This document shows positions 37,001-52,000 of a stretch of DNA of 64,000 nucleotides, one piece after another; the first letter of the stretch is position 1, and every line of letters starts with the position of its first letter. The stretch comes from Siphonodentalium dalli (taxonomy: Eukaryota > Mollusca > Scaphopoda > Gadilida > Siphonodentaliidae). The position numbers and the translations under genes are program-made. The notes below the pieces were generated by a model. The model was given only the letters and a program-made list of their open reading frames with translations. It was not told where the DNA came from and made no database searches. Location: the NCBI GenBank assembly GCA_032622095.1, contig CP136066.1:112737319-112801318 (forward strand), read 5' to 3'.

Positions 37001-40000
37001 ATTTGTTTTGTCTAGATTGCTGGGGCACTGGCTGAGCAAAGCAAGAGTCTGAAGGAGATCCATCAGATAGCATCACAAGCAGCCAGTCAGATGGGTTAGT
37101 ACATTGTAAACTTCAACAGCCTATTTAAATGAGAGGAAATGATCAACTGAGACTTGTAGATGCACCATCATGTGTCAACCATGCATGAGTATAATGCTCG
37201 TTGTTTATTCTGGACCATAGAATCACACAAAATGTGTGAAAACTGGTGGTTCTGTGTTCCAAAAATAGTGTCATTTGAATATTACTGTATACACCCATCA
37301 GTAAGCCCATCCTCGAGGATAAGCCCGGTCTGGGTTTTTTACCCTAAATAAAACACGGGGTGGTCCTCGTAGATGTAGATGTTTATTTGTACAATATATA
37401 AGAATATATAAGAATAGATAACAAGTCATTGATATATGAATTAATGGTATTGTACAGGAGCAGCATGACCTACTGGCCGTCTTCCTGCTGCCCCTCAATC
37501 AATAATACAATAAGAAAATATGATGGCATATGTAGTTTCAGGTTTGCTGGTTGGTGTTAATGTTAAATAATTATACTATATTGATAATTTTAATTGAAAA
37601 TGGTATAAATTGTGAACTTAAGAGTAGATATCTTATATACTGTTGCGTTTAGTGGACAAGTTAGAAAAACTAAATCAGAATAACATTGTGAGGTCGCGAC
37701 GGCCCTATATAATGTAGTTTTTGAATTAAACAGAGTGGACTGCGGAAACCAGGCAATAAGTTAGATTTTTATGACAGCATAATGCCGTACATAATTTGCC
37801 TTCTAACATTTCAATTTAAAAATTCACGGACGCCGCCGTGTATGTCACAGGGATGTCTGGAAGGGCGGATGTTCAGGTGATATGACGATTATCTATCGCA
37901 AATGTAGCATGATTTGATGTTACATGTAGCCGAATATTTACCTATTAGTTCAGTAGATAATAATTTTTTGAATACATAATTAAACTTACAATTTTTTATT
38001 TTGGAGTTAATCAAAATCCACATATTGGGAAAAGTATGTGTTGGTAGATTTTCTGAAAAACATGTTCTCGGTGTTTTGCTTCTTAGTTTATTCGCCTGTC
38101 TTGTATTTACACCGAGGGAGTAAGGGAACAATTTTTCAAATGATTTTGGGAGATTTCTTTTAGACCAGTTGCACATAAATATCGCTGCGTGCATGGTGTA
38201 GAGATCTTTGAACATTAGAATATTCTCTTGTTTGAAAAGGGGTTCTGTGTGGCTATTATATTTAGATTTGCATAGAATACGAATTGCCCTTTTTTGTAAG
38301 GTTGATAGCACACTAGCATGACATGAGTGCCCCCATACTGGGAGACAGTAAAGAAGATGGCTATGGACTAAAGAGTTGTATAGAATTTTTCGTGATTCTT
38401 TTGGTAAAATGTTTTTAACTTTGTTTAAGCAGTAGAGGGTGTGGTTCAGCTTCCTTTGTATCATTGATATGTGGGTTTTAAATGTTAAGTTTTCATCCAT
38501 GATAATACCTAGGAATTTGATGGACTGTACTTGCATTTGATTCCCTACCCTAACTAATTCTATGCCATTCATTTTAAGTGTAAAGTTTCTCCACTTTTCT
38601 TCATTGCCTTTAGGGTGGATTAACATGAATTTACTTTTAGCTGTATTGATTGACAGTTTGTTACAACAACACCATTCAAATATGTGTTTTAATTCGGTAA
38701 TCGATGCTTTTTTAATTTTTTTTTTATCATAGCCAGATGAATATAGGGTGGTATCATCAGCAAATGACAGCATATTCATTTTTGTAAATTGGAGCATATC
38801 GTTTACATAGAGGAGAAAAATTGTCGGACCGAGAACTGACCCCTGGGGCACGCCACACGTTATCCTTTTTAATACGGAAGTATGTCCTTGACAGTCAACA
38901 TATTGTTTTCTACCCGTTAGATAACTTCTAAACCAGTCTTTAGAAACACCTCGAATTCCGTAATGTTCTAGCTTTCCCAATAAAATTTCATGATTGATTG
39001 TATCAAACGCTTTCGACAAGTCTATGAAAATAGCTAATGTAGAGTCCTTAGTTGGTGTATCGTTGTTTTCTGCTACATGATCTAGAAGATGCATTAAGTG
39101 GTGTATCGTAGAGTGGTTCTTGCGAAATCCATATTGGTGTTTATGTAGAATATTGTGTTTTTGAAGGAATGAAAATAGCCTACTCTGCATAAGTTTCTCT
39201 AATAATTTCGAAAAGACGGGTAAAATGCTAATGGGCCAATAATTTGTTATTTTACTAGGAGACTCGTTTTTATGGAGTGGAATTACTTTGGATATTTTCA
39301 GCCTATCGGGGAAGATTCCTAGTTTGAATGATAAGTTGAATATGTGCGACAGTGCTCTTGAAGTTTCGGGGATGGTCTGTTTCATTAGTTTCGATGTGAG
39401 ATGATCGATGTCAGCGGTTCCCTTCCCGATGACTTTATCAGAGATTTTCAGGATTTCGTTGTCGTCAGTGGGAAACAAGAAGAAATTACCAGTATTGGAA
39501 TGTGTTAAGTAGTCTGCAAAATGTTTATCTGGGTTACAGGGGGCGTCATCACTAGTCTTTTGACCAATTTTCATGAAATATTCATTAAACACCTGTGCTA
39601 TTTTACCTGGTTCCGAAATTACAGTGTTTTCATGTGATACATTAGATGGCATTTTAGGAGTGTTATTTGACAGTTTTAGAGTGTTTTTCAAGATGACCCA
39701 TGTACGTCGCATGTCAAATTTATTTTCCTGTAGAACATTGTTGTAATATAGTTGTTTACTCTTTCTGATTAATTGCTTGTATATTCGACAAAATGTTTTG
39801 TACTTATCAACGTTGAGAATAGACAATTTTTTTATATTTTTTATGTATAATTTGTTCTTAACTAAAGAAGAGTTAATGAGACCTTTTGTCATCCATGGTT
39901 CTTTTTTTTTATATATTTTTTCGGCGGATTAGATTGAACCAATGGAAATGCTTCATTAAACGCCCATAGATAAATAGATAAAAAGTTATCATATGAATGG

Positions 40001-43000
40001 TTCGGCGATGTGCTGTCGAAGACACATTGGAAATCTTGTTGTTTAAGTACATTTTTAAATTTATCTGTATTATTTTGACTCATTATTCTTTTTTCTGTCG
40101 AAAGATCTACTTTTGTGTATTTATTGTCTCGATATTCGGCATAAAATGTAGCGAAATGGTCCGACACATCGGAAAGAATGATGCCAGTGTCGACACGGGA
40201 AACGATGTTGTTGCTAAAAATATGATCAATTAATGTTGCCGAGTGGTCAGTTATTCACGTAGGATGTGTAATTACAGGTAAGAAGCCATTTCCAAACATG
40301 TTTTCGACGAAGTTATTTGTTTTTGTATGTGAATGGAAGTTGACAAGTGTCGTTTAAATGTTGTACGACGTTTGTTATTTTAGTTATAAAAGTATCTAGA
40401 TCTGACAAGGGGGCTGTATTTGGTCTATATATAGACCCTACTACATATGAGGAGTGTCCAGAGTCTATTTCGATGAATAGCGTTTCAATGACATGAGGAA
40501 TAAATATGGTCAGATCCTCACGAATTTTAAAAGATAGAGTTTCTTTTATAAACATCCCATCACCACCATGTCCGTCATCGCCATCGGGTCGGGACTTAAA
40601 TTGAAACTGATGATAACCAGGGAGATAATACTCTTCTCGAATCTTGAATATTTCTGACAAAGCCAGAATATCAATAGAGTGGTTAGATTTTGTAATATAT
40701 GATAACAGCTTTTAAAATGAATCCCAGTTAGCGTTCAGGCTTCTGCAATTTAGACCGAGAATTGAAAATTCGGATTTGGAAATATTTATATTTTCGTTCA
40801 GCTGCGAAGGTGACAAATAGTTACATGAGTGATTTGAGAAATTATATGGCGAGTATGTGTTCCCATCATCATCGTCAGGAGGACCATTTAACAAAGTTTT
40901 AAGATTTAAGGAGTTACTTCCCTGAACATCGCCCAATGCAAAATTATCCGTTGTCATGGTTAGTTCTGATGATAGAGTTACCTTTCTTGCCCTTCGATAA
41001 TATTACAATAAATTGATGTTGATATACTTTCAATATAGCCAACCAGCTAAACCTGCATGCTATGACAATATATAATAATACATACATATCAAAATACAAT
41101 CAAATAATATATAATATTATAATTATGAGGTAGATAAGCCCACCCCCATTTTTTTTAGCATTTTGAAGGTAAATCAAATCATGTCTTTCTATCCTGTAAA
41201 ATAGGAGAAGATACCCAAGCACATCTGTGATTTTATTATTTTTTCCAGTTGTTTTTCTTAAAAAATAAAGATGTATAATATTATACACTTGTGTTAATAA
41301 TGTTGTAAATTAAACGCATCTTATTCTATTCTTAGTTGTTGGATCAATCAAAGAGGTGTCAAATCAATAAAACCAAAAGATGTTTACACTTTAGTGTTCA
41401 CACCTTTATCAGTAAATCCAATGGGATGTGCAATCACTTGGTGTGTTTGTAGGATCCACTGATAATGCAGAAGAGTCATGTAAGTTCACCTGCATCTAAC
41501 TGTTGTGTTTTTTGTAAGAATTAGCTTGATTTATAAGAAATAGTGTAACTAAATTAACTTGTGAACTCATCATACAACCCTATTGTGTTTGCAAATTATT
41601 CCCAAAATTTACAACCTTATTCAAGTTGATCCCAAATGTATCTGTCTATCACTGTTTCTGGTTATTATCATGTGATTTTATCTTAATAATATAAATAAAA
41701 CACATTATTATCTTTATTCAATACAGATATATGGTATTATTACAAAATATGCTGGTAAGTCGGCACCTGAAGGCTAACTGAACTTTTGCACAGGGGGGTT
41801 CCTCGTGAGTAAGCCCAGTACCCACTTTTTGAGCAAAAATGTGCACGAGCCCTCCGGGCTTACTGACGGGTGTATACAGTATGGGTCTGGTCATATCACT
41901 GGGGGTGATTACCAAGGGAACCTGTGTGCCTGCAATTATGTGGAGTTATACTGCTCTTTCGACTTAACTTTTTTTCGCAACATGCAGAACTTTGTCCGAG
42001 CTTGTATTCCAACATTTTCTGGCCAATTTTTTAAAAACATGCCACAGAGGCCGATTGGGAAATTTTATTTGCAGTTTTTCTCAACTGCCACGGGGGTATC
42101 CTTAGTCCCATTGGGACAGCCCAGTTCTAGATTTGACCGAAAGTAGAAAAATACACTTATGTTCTCAGTGTTGTTCTAAAAATAAAAAAAATTCCCACTA
42201 ATTACTTGTTGGAAAATCGAACAATTGCAACTTATGTGTGATTTTAAATTTATTGCCAGTATGTTGTGCCAAGTATGAAATTTCCAACTGCTGATGTTTT
42301 TTTGAAAGTTGTGGACGGAGGGGGGTGAGTTAGGTCACATCATTTACACTATTGTGTAATTAAGTTGTGGTGAAGACACTGAATAAGTAAGTCCATCTCA
42401 TAGTATGGCTGGACTGTGAAGTCTGCTTCTAACAATTCTTGTTTGACACCAACATCCGTATGCCTATGTTTGAGCCAATTTGAATTTATCACTGCATACT
42501 AATTTTTGTTTGCATTTCACCAAAAATTAATTACACTTCAGTATAAGTATGATGCATTTGTACTTCAGTGCAACTTATTTTCGGCTTCAGGGCAAGTGAT
42601 TTGCTTTTCATATGATTATATGCTCTTGTCTTGAGCTGTAAAAACCCATATTAATTTCACATCAGCTGATATAAGGAATAAATGTGAAAAAGGCCTTCCG
42701 TATAACCATAGTTAGGCCTACTATTATATTTCGGGAGAATTCCGATTTATTATTTTAACCCTTTATTATATAATAGTTATCCCTTAATGTTCAGATAATA
42801 AGTTCAATGTTTGTTGAATTTATTACCAGGACATTGGCCACAAATCCTTCTGCACTTTTATGTCATTCTTCTAAAATTTCCCAAACATCCCTCCAGAAGA
42901 ATAATAAACCGTTCCAATGTATATTTTATGACTGATGAGAGAATCAATTTAGTAAACTTTAGAAATGGTTAATCATTATCTTCTACTTACAGGCACAATC

Positions 43001-46000
43001 GGTGTTAGTCTGGGTCCTTGTGCTCTCCCAGGATCAGGACCATCATTCCAGTTAGAGAGTGATATCATTGAACTTGGCTTGGGTAAGTGTTGTGTCACTA
43101 CTGCTTCTTTAATTGTCAGTTAATAATGCTGCGTTACAGAATTTTACTTCTTCAGAGTCCAAACTGAAATGCAAAATGTCTGTAGCCAAACCTCGACAAT
43201 AGAACCTATGTTTAACTCGTCCTTCACAAAATATACATATTAATTTAAAATTCTGATGGCCCTAAAAATCTTATTACAATTTTTACTTGAATAGACACTT
43301 GTGTTCTTTTGTTGTATCATAACACTCGTGACAAATAACATTGTTGTGGTTTTATGTACTGTATGTATACATGTATTACCAACCAACTCCCAATATCTAA
43401 ACTGGATCTGAATCTTTTAATTCTTGAAATTGGAATATCTACCATATGTAGTGAAAAGCTGGTTTATGGTCAATATGGTGTTATTTTAGCTGTAAATTAA
43501 CATCCACAACTGATCATAATTATGATCTGTTAGTAATTTATCATGTATCATTGTATAATGCAGGTATCCATGGAGAAGCTGGGGTTTCCAGGCACAAGGT
43601 ATGATTCAAAATGTAAAGCAGACATGTTTTAGATATTTTTTTTATACTAAAATGTATTCAGTGTTTCCGTAAAAGTTTGGCAAGCAGCAACGCAAAGCTT
43701 GAAACCGAGCCATGTGTGTTTAAGGAATGAATTATGACGTTCTGACAAACATTGGAGTCATGAAACCACAAATCAGACCACAAATCTCATGAACCACGAG
43801 AATTTTGGTACATGTATGTAATGGTGTCAATCGGTTGGCATCTGTCAGTTTGTGCGTCCGGGTTTACAAATGACTACTTATGTGGCTAGGATTTTGTGAA
43901 ATGGATATTTATGTGACTAATTTCCATTACGTGGCTAGCCACGTAACAACAGCATTCATATGAACCCTAAAAAATTATCTACTTGGCCTAATCAGCCTAT
44001 ATTAAAGACTCTTAAAAGATGGAAACTAGAACTCCATAGACTTTGATATCCATGAACTTAGTGTGGGCTGTGTAAGATGCAGTTGGTTTTCATACAGTGG
44101 TGTTCATGATTAATCAAAATACCGTACAGCACTACACGTATGGACTGGGTAACTAGCTTCATTTATAACTAATGCAAGTGTAAATGTTTAATGTCATTCC
44201 TTATTTTTCAAATCCTGTAATTTATTTATACCCCCACGAGTTGTGTGGGGTGGTGGTATACTGGAATTAGCTTGTCTGTCCATCTGAAAGTTCGTCGGGG
44301 CATCCGTCCGTCCATCCTGTCCGTGGACACAATTTTGTCTGAGTGTTTCTTCTCAAATTTTTTGGTCAATTTGATAAAAAATGGCAGATATTTAATACGA
44401 TGGAAACCTGTGCACCTGCGATTATGAGGTCTGTCCGACGTATTTTTGATGAGTTATCCCCCTTTTTCGACTTAGAAAATTTTCTAAAGGTGCATAATTT
44501 TGTCAGAGCTTTTATTCCTACATATATCTGTCAATATTTGTTAAACTTGGCACAGATATTTAGTACCAAGGAAACCTATGCACCTGCGATTTTGAGGTTC
44601 GTCAGACATTTTTGTCGAGTTATTCCTCTTTTTCGACTTAGAACATTTTCGCAACATGCATAACTTTGTCTGAGCTTGTATTCCTACATTTTCTAGTAAT
44701 TTTTTTTTTAAACTTGGCAGAGTGGCCAATTGGGCAATTTTGTTTGCAGTTTTTCTCGACTGCCACAGGGTGATCCTTTGTCCCATTGGGACAGCCCACC
44801 TCTAGTTACTGTTGTTTTCACAAATGTTCTTAGAGGTGTTTGCTATCAGAAGAAAAATAAAACTCTAAATGTCAAAATGTTTACAGTTTGTCCTTTGTAT
44901 TGTCAATGCAATGATATTAACTGGGTTCATTGGGAGATGAGGGCAATTTATGTGAAACAGGTTTCGTTATAAATGCTTATCAAAAGGATGGTCGACAGTA
45001 GTATAAATATTGAACCAGATGAATATGATTGATATGGTGTAGTTGTGCCATTGAATAGTATTGTAATACTATTATATTTCTATCCTAGCTTGTAAGTGCC
45101 AAGGAAGTCATCCAAATAATGGTGGATCACATGACGAACCCAGAAACCAGCACTCATATTAAGCTGGGGAAAGGTGACCATTAAATGCTACATGAAGCAA
45201 GTTCTTTGTAAAATGTGTGTAAATGTCAAAATTTACGTTATTCAGGCAGATAATATACCCATTCAATTATGAGTCATTTCTCTCGTCTTAGTAGTACCAC
45301 ATGTCTTAAATTGGATTGAAGATTTTCTTGGAAAACAGAGCAAAGGGTGCATGTTAATTCCGCTTATTCAAAATGGGCCCAGTTAATATTGGGAAGCCTC
45401 AAGGATCTACCCTAATTATTCTATTTATAAATGACCTACCAGATTGTGTTAGAGGAGTATGCAATGTCTTTATTGATGACACCAAATCGATGGGAAATCA
45501 ACAAACAGAAAACACTCAGCATGATATAAGTGTGGTATGTAAGTGGTCAATAGATTGGCAATTGAGATTTAATTGTCAGAAAATAAATGTTATTCACTTC
45601 GGGCATAATAATCCTCATACATCTTATGTCATGGACAATGTACCTAGCAATCTGCCTATATCTGTAAGCACATGCAAGAAGGATCTCGGTGTTAACATTC
45701 ATGAAAAATTTAAGTTTGACTTCCATGCCAATACTATTTGTAACAAGCATTACAGAACTCTCAGAGTCATTAAAAAAACTTTTTCGCATTTGGAAAAAGA
45801 CATGTTCAGAACACGTTACTTCACCATTGTAAGACCTGTCATGGGGTATGGTATCTCTGCATGAAAAGATGCAGAATCTTTGGTACCTGTGCAAACTGCA
45901 AAGCTCTCGGAAACATACAATGTATGTCTTCAAAATGTGTTCCTCAACTACGAAAATTGACCTACCAATGAGAGACTCATTCATTTCAATTTGACATCTG

Positions 46001-49000
46001 TTAAATCTCGCGGGACATGATTGAAACATATAAACTCTTAAATAACATGTCAATGTACACTCATAACAGTTTTTTCACAGAAAATATCTATGACAACTTA
46101 ATTATTATCATTACGTTATACACCTAAATTGTTTATTGATTAACGTATATCAGCAGAACAATAAAGCACTCAGCAGGCATCAAACTCATGTCACTGTCAA
46201 CTGAGCGACTACAAGTTGAATACTAACTATTGAGCAACAGAGCTCCACTATTACCCACAGTTATCTTGTGGAAACTTCATCCAGTTATTTATCAAATTGC
46301 AATAACTGTCATAAGACATAATATAACACTATCTTACCAACTTGATTTCAATTTTTTTCAGGTGACAAGATAGCATTGATAGTTAACAATTTGGGAGGTC
46401 TCTCTGTATTAGAACTCAACATCATAGCGAAAGAAGCCATTGAATATTTGGGTATGTAATTTTTAGCAGGGCTTGAAGTGTTTTCATATTATAAGTTGTA
46501 TAGCATATAAAGCTCTCATAAGATGGTTTGATTTCCGCTGATTGGTGCTCTTTGTAGTTTGTCAGTATCTTTAATATCGGGCGTTGTTGGTCTCTACATG
46601 CAGGAACCTTTTGGACTTAAAATAACTCACTTCCCAGGCTTACCTCTACCAATAAAAGGGAGAGCATTGTGATTTGGTCTAGTGGTTGAAACAATGCTGG
46701 AATACTGACAGGTGAATTCCTTCCTGGACCGGTAAACCATTCTCGTGTCTGTCACCATTAAAAAATTAAATGTTACCAGCTTTTTTCAGGATAACACTCT
46801 GAAGAGAGCTCCACGTTTCTTCTATGTCTGCTAGTGCTGGGTGATAGCTAAAATAAAGAGCATGATTTGTGGAGAATATTAAACACTGTTTATGATATAA
46901 TTACATTTATTTATTTAAAAAAAAACATATGTACATTCATATTACTGACAATATATGTACTTTATAACGGAATATCTTTGATTAATTTGGAAACCGCCCA
47001 GCACAAATTACATTAAATTTCTGCCTACTCCATTTTCGGATGTCTGTCCGTCCATGCGTGCATCGAAACATGCGTCCATTCCAGCATCCATCTATATTTT
47101 GTTTGGCTCAACCTACAAGCCACATACCTATTGCGATCATCGCCAAATTGTACATCATGGTGACCTATAGATGGGAGCCATTGATTTTTTCCAAAATTCG
47201 TTAAAAAACATGGAAGCCAGCAGCCATCTTGGATTTCATATTTTAATTCATCGGCACACCTTGCAGCTCACATTTATTGGAGAATTGCTTTGAAAATGTA
47301 CAGGCCTGTTTAGGATCACCTCCAGATGGGAGCTATCAAATTTGAAGGATTTTCAATTAAAAACATGGCTGCCTGCGGCCATCTTGGATTTACTCTTTGC
47401 ATGACTAAATTCTTTGGCACACCCAACATGCCACATCTCTCATACGATTGTCACCAAACTTCATTTGAATCTGGATGTGAGCCATCAAATTTGTTAAAAA
47501 CCTGGGCTGCCTGTGTCCATCTTGGATGCCCTACATCCATATTTGTTTACATGTTGATCCCAAACATCAGATGGCTCTCTCTCCTACAGTATTAAATATT
47601 TCAACTTTTCGTATTTCCTTATCACTTCATTGACTGTAATGTATAACATTATGTTTTATCCCCTTCCCAAGTTGAACGACAGTGTCATTGTTAATTTAGC
47701 ATGGCCTTAGCACTCATTTCTGAAGACTATTCCCAAGCATGGTCCGTCAACAGATATATCTTTATTATAGAAACTGAAAAGCTGGTTATGGTTGACAGAG
47801 CCTATTGTGGAACATTCATGACATCGCTGGAGATGCCCGGTGTATCAATAACAGTATTGATATTGGATGATACCCTTAAAGAATGCCTAGGTTAGTTTAG
47901 CCTCCAAGTAATATGCACTTCAAGATATATCATGTGATAGAGATAATATTATATGAGAGAGATATTATGTGACAGAGATATTGTGTGACAGAGACCTTAT
48001 GTGATTTTATGTTAGTGAGGTAAATATAACCAACAGAGACAGGGCTAGAGGGTCCATATTGAGGGGGTGTGACCATCTTGGATTTTCCACACCCCACCCA
48101 GTCCTGCCTTCACCCTGAGTTGGAATATTCCAACTGGTATTGCAAGCTTTCCAACTATTGGAAATTTCCTACATGACACCCCGCTATTGTTGGAAATTTC
48201 CCATCTGTCAATTATTTCAATCAAAATATTTTGCCCAAAGGTAGGAAAACATTTGAACAACTTCTGGTCTAAAAAAAACAACACATTTCACATTAAATAC
48301 TTGTTAGAAAATCAAACTGTCAACTTATTTTTGTCTCATGTTATGTCAGGCATGAAAGTTCCAACAATTTAAATTTTGCATATTTTGAAAATTATGTCAG
48401 CAGAAATGACTTCCTTCGACTTGCTCTGATGAGGTGAAAGCTTGTTGAGGTGGTGCTGAAGTTTACACACAGTTTACCTGTTATGTATTGGAATCAGTTA
48501 TTAGGATTCCTTTGAAATTGGGTATGGATGTTCTCCATCATGATGGTTCTAAATCTAATTGTAATTGTATTTAATTACTTTGTGTTTTGGAAGTAGTTGT
48601 AATTGTATTTGTAATTGATAGTTTTGAAAGTAATTGTAGTTGTAATTAATTACATTGAGTAAGCAATTGACCCTTCCCTATCAAAAAGTTTAAAATGGCT
48701 GGAAATGAGTTATTCTTTTTTGTTTGTCAGAAAATGTTGATTTTATAGTACACACTGTTGACTGTTCATGCTGGGCTGAAAATTCTTTTGGCCAATTCCG
48801 ATTTTAAACAAATTAAAACAACTTTGTCCAAATTAAATCCTCATTTTCTGGTCTCACAATTAATGAATATTTCTGTTTTATTTAACATCTAACGTTCTAT
48901 ATAATTATATCCAAACCTTCAAATACTGTGTCTTGACTTCTTTAATCCCACTGTTTTTACCTGACAATATGCCACTACCCACCATCTACCATTCAGCCTT

Positions 49001-52000
49001 ATGACAGACAAAGGATTCATTAGTGTTAATCCTCATTACTGTTTTATTCTATTTGGTGGCTCACTGTTCGATAGTGAATTCCTTTTGTTACCCATTAAGC
49101 TATATCACCTAATCAATTGGCAGATGATCATACTATAAATTTGATTCTCATATGTCGCTCCTGTAACAAAATCAGTTTAGATTTTTTAATTAGATTTCTG
49201 ATTTTGGGGTAAAAATAAACAAACAAAAATTGGCAATTGACCAATGACAGCATTGATTGTGCATCAGCAAAAATATCTCAATGATAAATTACCAGATCTC
49301 AATGATGTTTGGTTTGGATGTTCGGCATCATGTCGTTTTTCAAAAGAGTGTGATGATGTACTTCACATTTTCTGTTTCAGGAGTTATTCCTCCTTTATGG
49401 GATATTAGATCTAGATGAAATTTTGTTAAGATCTTCACAATTAGGACAGGTTTAAAAAAGGATCAATTGATGTCTTTTGAATAACCAATTATTGAGCTAC
49501 ACTACTTTGTTTATCTCGGGATGCCAGACGGCAGCCCAGCTCTTGTTTAAGCATGTGATTTGTGGATAGAGTTATTCTTCTTCCAACATTTAGATGTGAA
49601 ATCACCAAACACATAGGAGAAAGACTACTTCATTTATTGCAACCCTGGAACCAGGTGTGCCCTTTTGAATGGCTTATTTAGGGATATTATATGTTATTTT
49701 TATGACTTTACTGTTCTTTCTTGTTAGAATGTTCTGATCAGTTCTCTGATTAGCACTTTGGTTTATTATTTTAGAATGTACAAAACTGAACTGAACCGAG
49801 CAACTAATAATCCAGACATAAAATGTTTTCTTTCTAATTGGCAGATGCACCAACAACAGCTCCTGCATGGCAGAGACCTTACCTCTCTAAGGACCACAAA
49901 GACAGAAAGACTTCAAGAAAAATCTCATCACCCTGCAAAGATGATGATGATTTAATTGATGGCTCCGTCTCTGGTTAGACATTTAATTCATTCAATGTTC
50001 TAATTATCGGGGAATATAGTAATGGGTTATGTCCGTCCGTCCGTCCGTCCGTCCCGAATTTGTAAGAGTCATAACTTGGACAAATGTAAACGGATTTGAA
50101 TGATTTGTGGTATATGAGTTCACCTGACCATTACCTAGAATGAGTTCGCAAGCCATGTCTGGCCAGATATTTTTACTGGAGTTATTGGACTTTGTTTATT
50201 ATTTTTGTCAAATTTACCAAATTGCAAATAGACGACGTCACAGGGCTCATTTCCACAAATCTCAATGGATTTCAAAGATATTTGGGATATGAGTTCACTT
50301 GACCAGTATCTAGAACGAGTTCGCAAACCAGGTCCGGCCGGATATTTTAAGCGGACTTATTGGACTTTGTTTATTTTTGTGTGTGCAAATGGACGACGTC
50401 AGAGGGCTCATTTCCACAAATGTCAACGGATTTCAAAGATTTTTGGATTATGAGTTAACATGACCAGTATCTAGAACGAGTTCGCAAACCAGGTTCGGCC
50501 GGATATTTTCAGCGGAGTTATTGGACTTTGTTTATTTTTTTGTGTGCAAATGGACGACGTCACAGGGCTCATTTCCACAAATGTCAACGGATTTCAAAGA
50601 TTTTTGGTATATGAGTTCACATGACCAGTATCTAGAATGAGTTCGCAAACCAGGTCCGGCCGGATATTTTCAGCAGAGTTATTGGACTTTGTTTATTGGT
50701 ATATTCATTCCCATGACTAGTCCAAGTCTTCTCGTACTAAAGCCGGCTAAGATATTGGGATGGAGGTGCCGGTCTTTAGTCCGAGATCCTCCTGTATGGT
50801 CTCTTATGACACGAGTTAAGCGTTAATGACCCGCTCAAATAAAACCACAATTATATGAAATAAAATATCACAATTGCGACAATAAACGGATATTTTCCGC
50901 AGAAGACATGCTATTTGATCTGAAACCCACATCAGTTGTGAATTGAAAGCGGTAATTTAATGTGAAAAGAGACAATTACCGCTCTGTTTACAAATTTTTA
51001 AAAGTATGCGAACTCAGTTGACCTCGCGACCTGCGTTCGGCATTTTCCGTTGTAAATATTCCGTAGATTTTCGACTAACCACGCAAATTACGATGAATTC
51101 TCCATTGTAATCGTAATTATGTGTGTCAATAAATAAAAAATAAATAGATTAAGTAAACATTGAAGATATAAATGTAATACATTAAATAAATTACGGGTAT
51201 TACAACCCTCTCAAAGTTTACAACAGTGTAAACACAACGAGCATTAGAATAAATATGGCGCTACATTTCACCAACATTTGGTGGACTTCCGCGAAATTAA
51301 GATATATACTAAGCGAACAGAGCAATATACTGCTCTTGTTAAGCACACAAAAAATCAAACAAAATTTGTATAAATTTTGAACCGTACGTTTGAAAAGTCC
51401 CACTAAAACGGAAGAACTATATTTCGAAACTGTGTGATTCGGTTCTCCGATTATTTTATCAACACAAAAGTCAAAATGCACATGGACGAAACTCACACAC
51501 ATGGCAAGTCAGACACAAGAGTTCTAATTTGCTCCAATTTTGACAAGTTGCTTGCGAAAATTGTCAACAAAACTACCGTTCTGATCCTCCATTATGTCAT
51601 TAAGTTTTTAGTGCGGGAATTGTTCTCAAAGCACATAGGAAACTGGACTTTGGGGCGATCGGCTTTCGCCATTTTGCGGAAAACCCCGCGCTATATATAG
51701 AAACGGAAACTAGTATACCCAAAACAAACTCCGGATTATGCCGAAGTGATTCGGACCACTTCGGCTTTCAGTTAAAACGTAAACAAACAGAGAAAAAAAG
51801 CGATGTTTGTGGCAATCAACCGGTATATTCTATGTGTAATTTAACATTAAAGTTAGATTATTATACACCATTATGACCATAAGATGTCTCTCTTTCCGAT
51901 GTATATAGCATCATGTATTGATTTGTTAGGTAAATCGAGTAAAATACACCACAGATTCCCGCCACAGATCCTGGGCGTAACTCGTGTCATAAGAGACCAT

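Larger units (their letters stand above)
37370..40990 (-). mobile_element. Antisense CR1/Jockey-type non-LTR retrotransposon (intron 4), nearly full ORF2
   Basis: It lies on the minus strand within TKFC intron 4. The endonuclease part starts near 40957 ([15 protein letters not shown]), and the reverse transcriptase follows. The 3' part downstream of the ORF runs about 500 nt to ATAAACATCTACATCTAC near 37370, likely the element's tail. Lesions seen: an in-frame TAA at 40712-40714, a deletion with frameshift near 40320-40345 that removes the expected endonuclease GDFN region, a TGA at 40255-40257, and a one-base shift in an A run near 39901-39910. The left (5') boundary is uncertain. Confidence 0.8.

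Noticed and set aside
47701-47770. Start of a separate gene at the ATG 47701 upstream of exon 9
   Set aside because: The frame continues into TKFC exon 9 by chance; the acceptor TTATTATAG at 47770 and domain alignment show that 47701-47770 is intron.
51218-51700. Open frames inside the Mutator-like element as a possible transposase or cargo gene
   Set aside because: Short, on both strands, with no zinc-finger, DDE or other motif that I can see.
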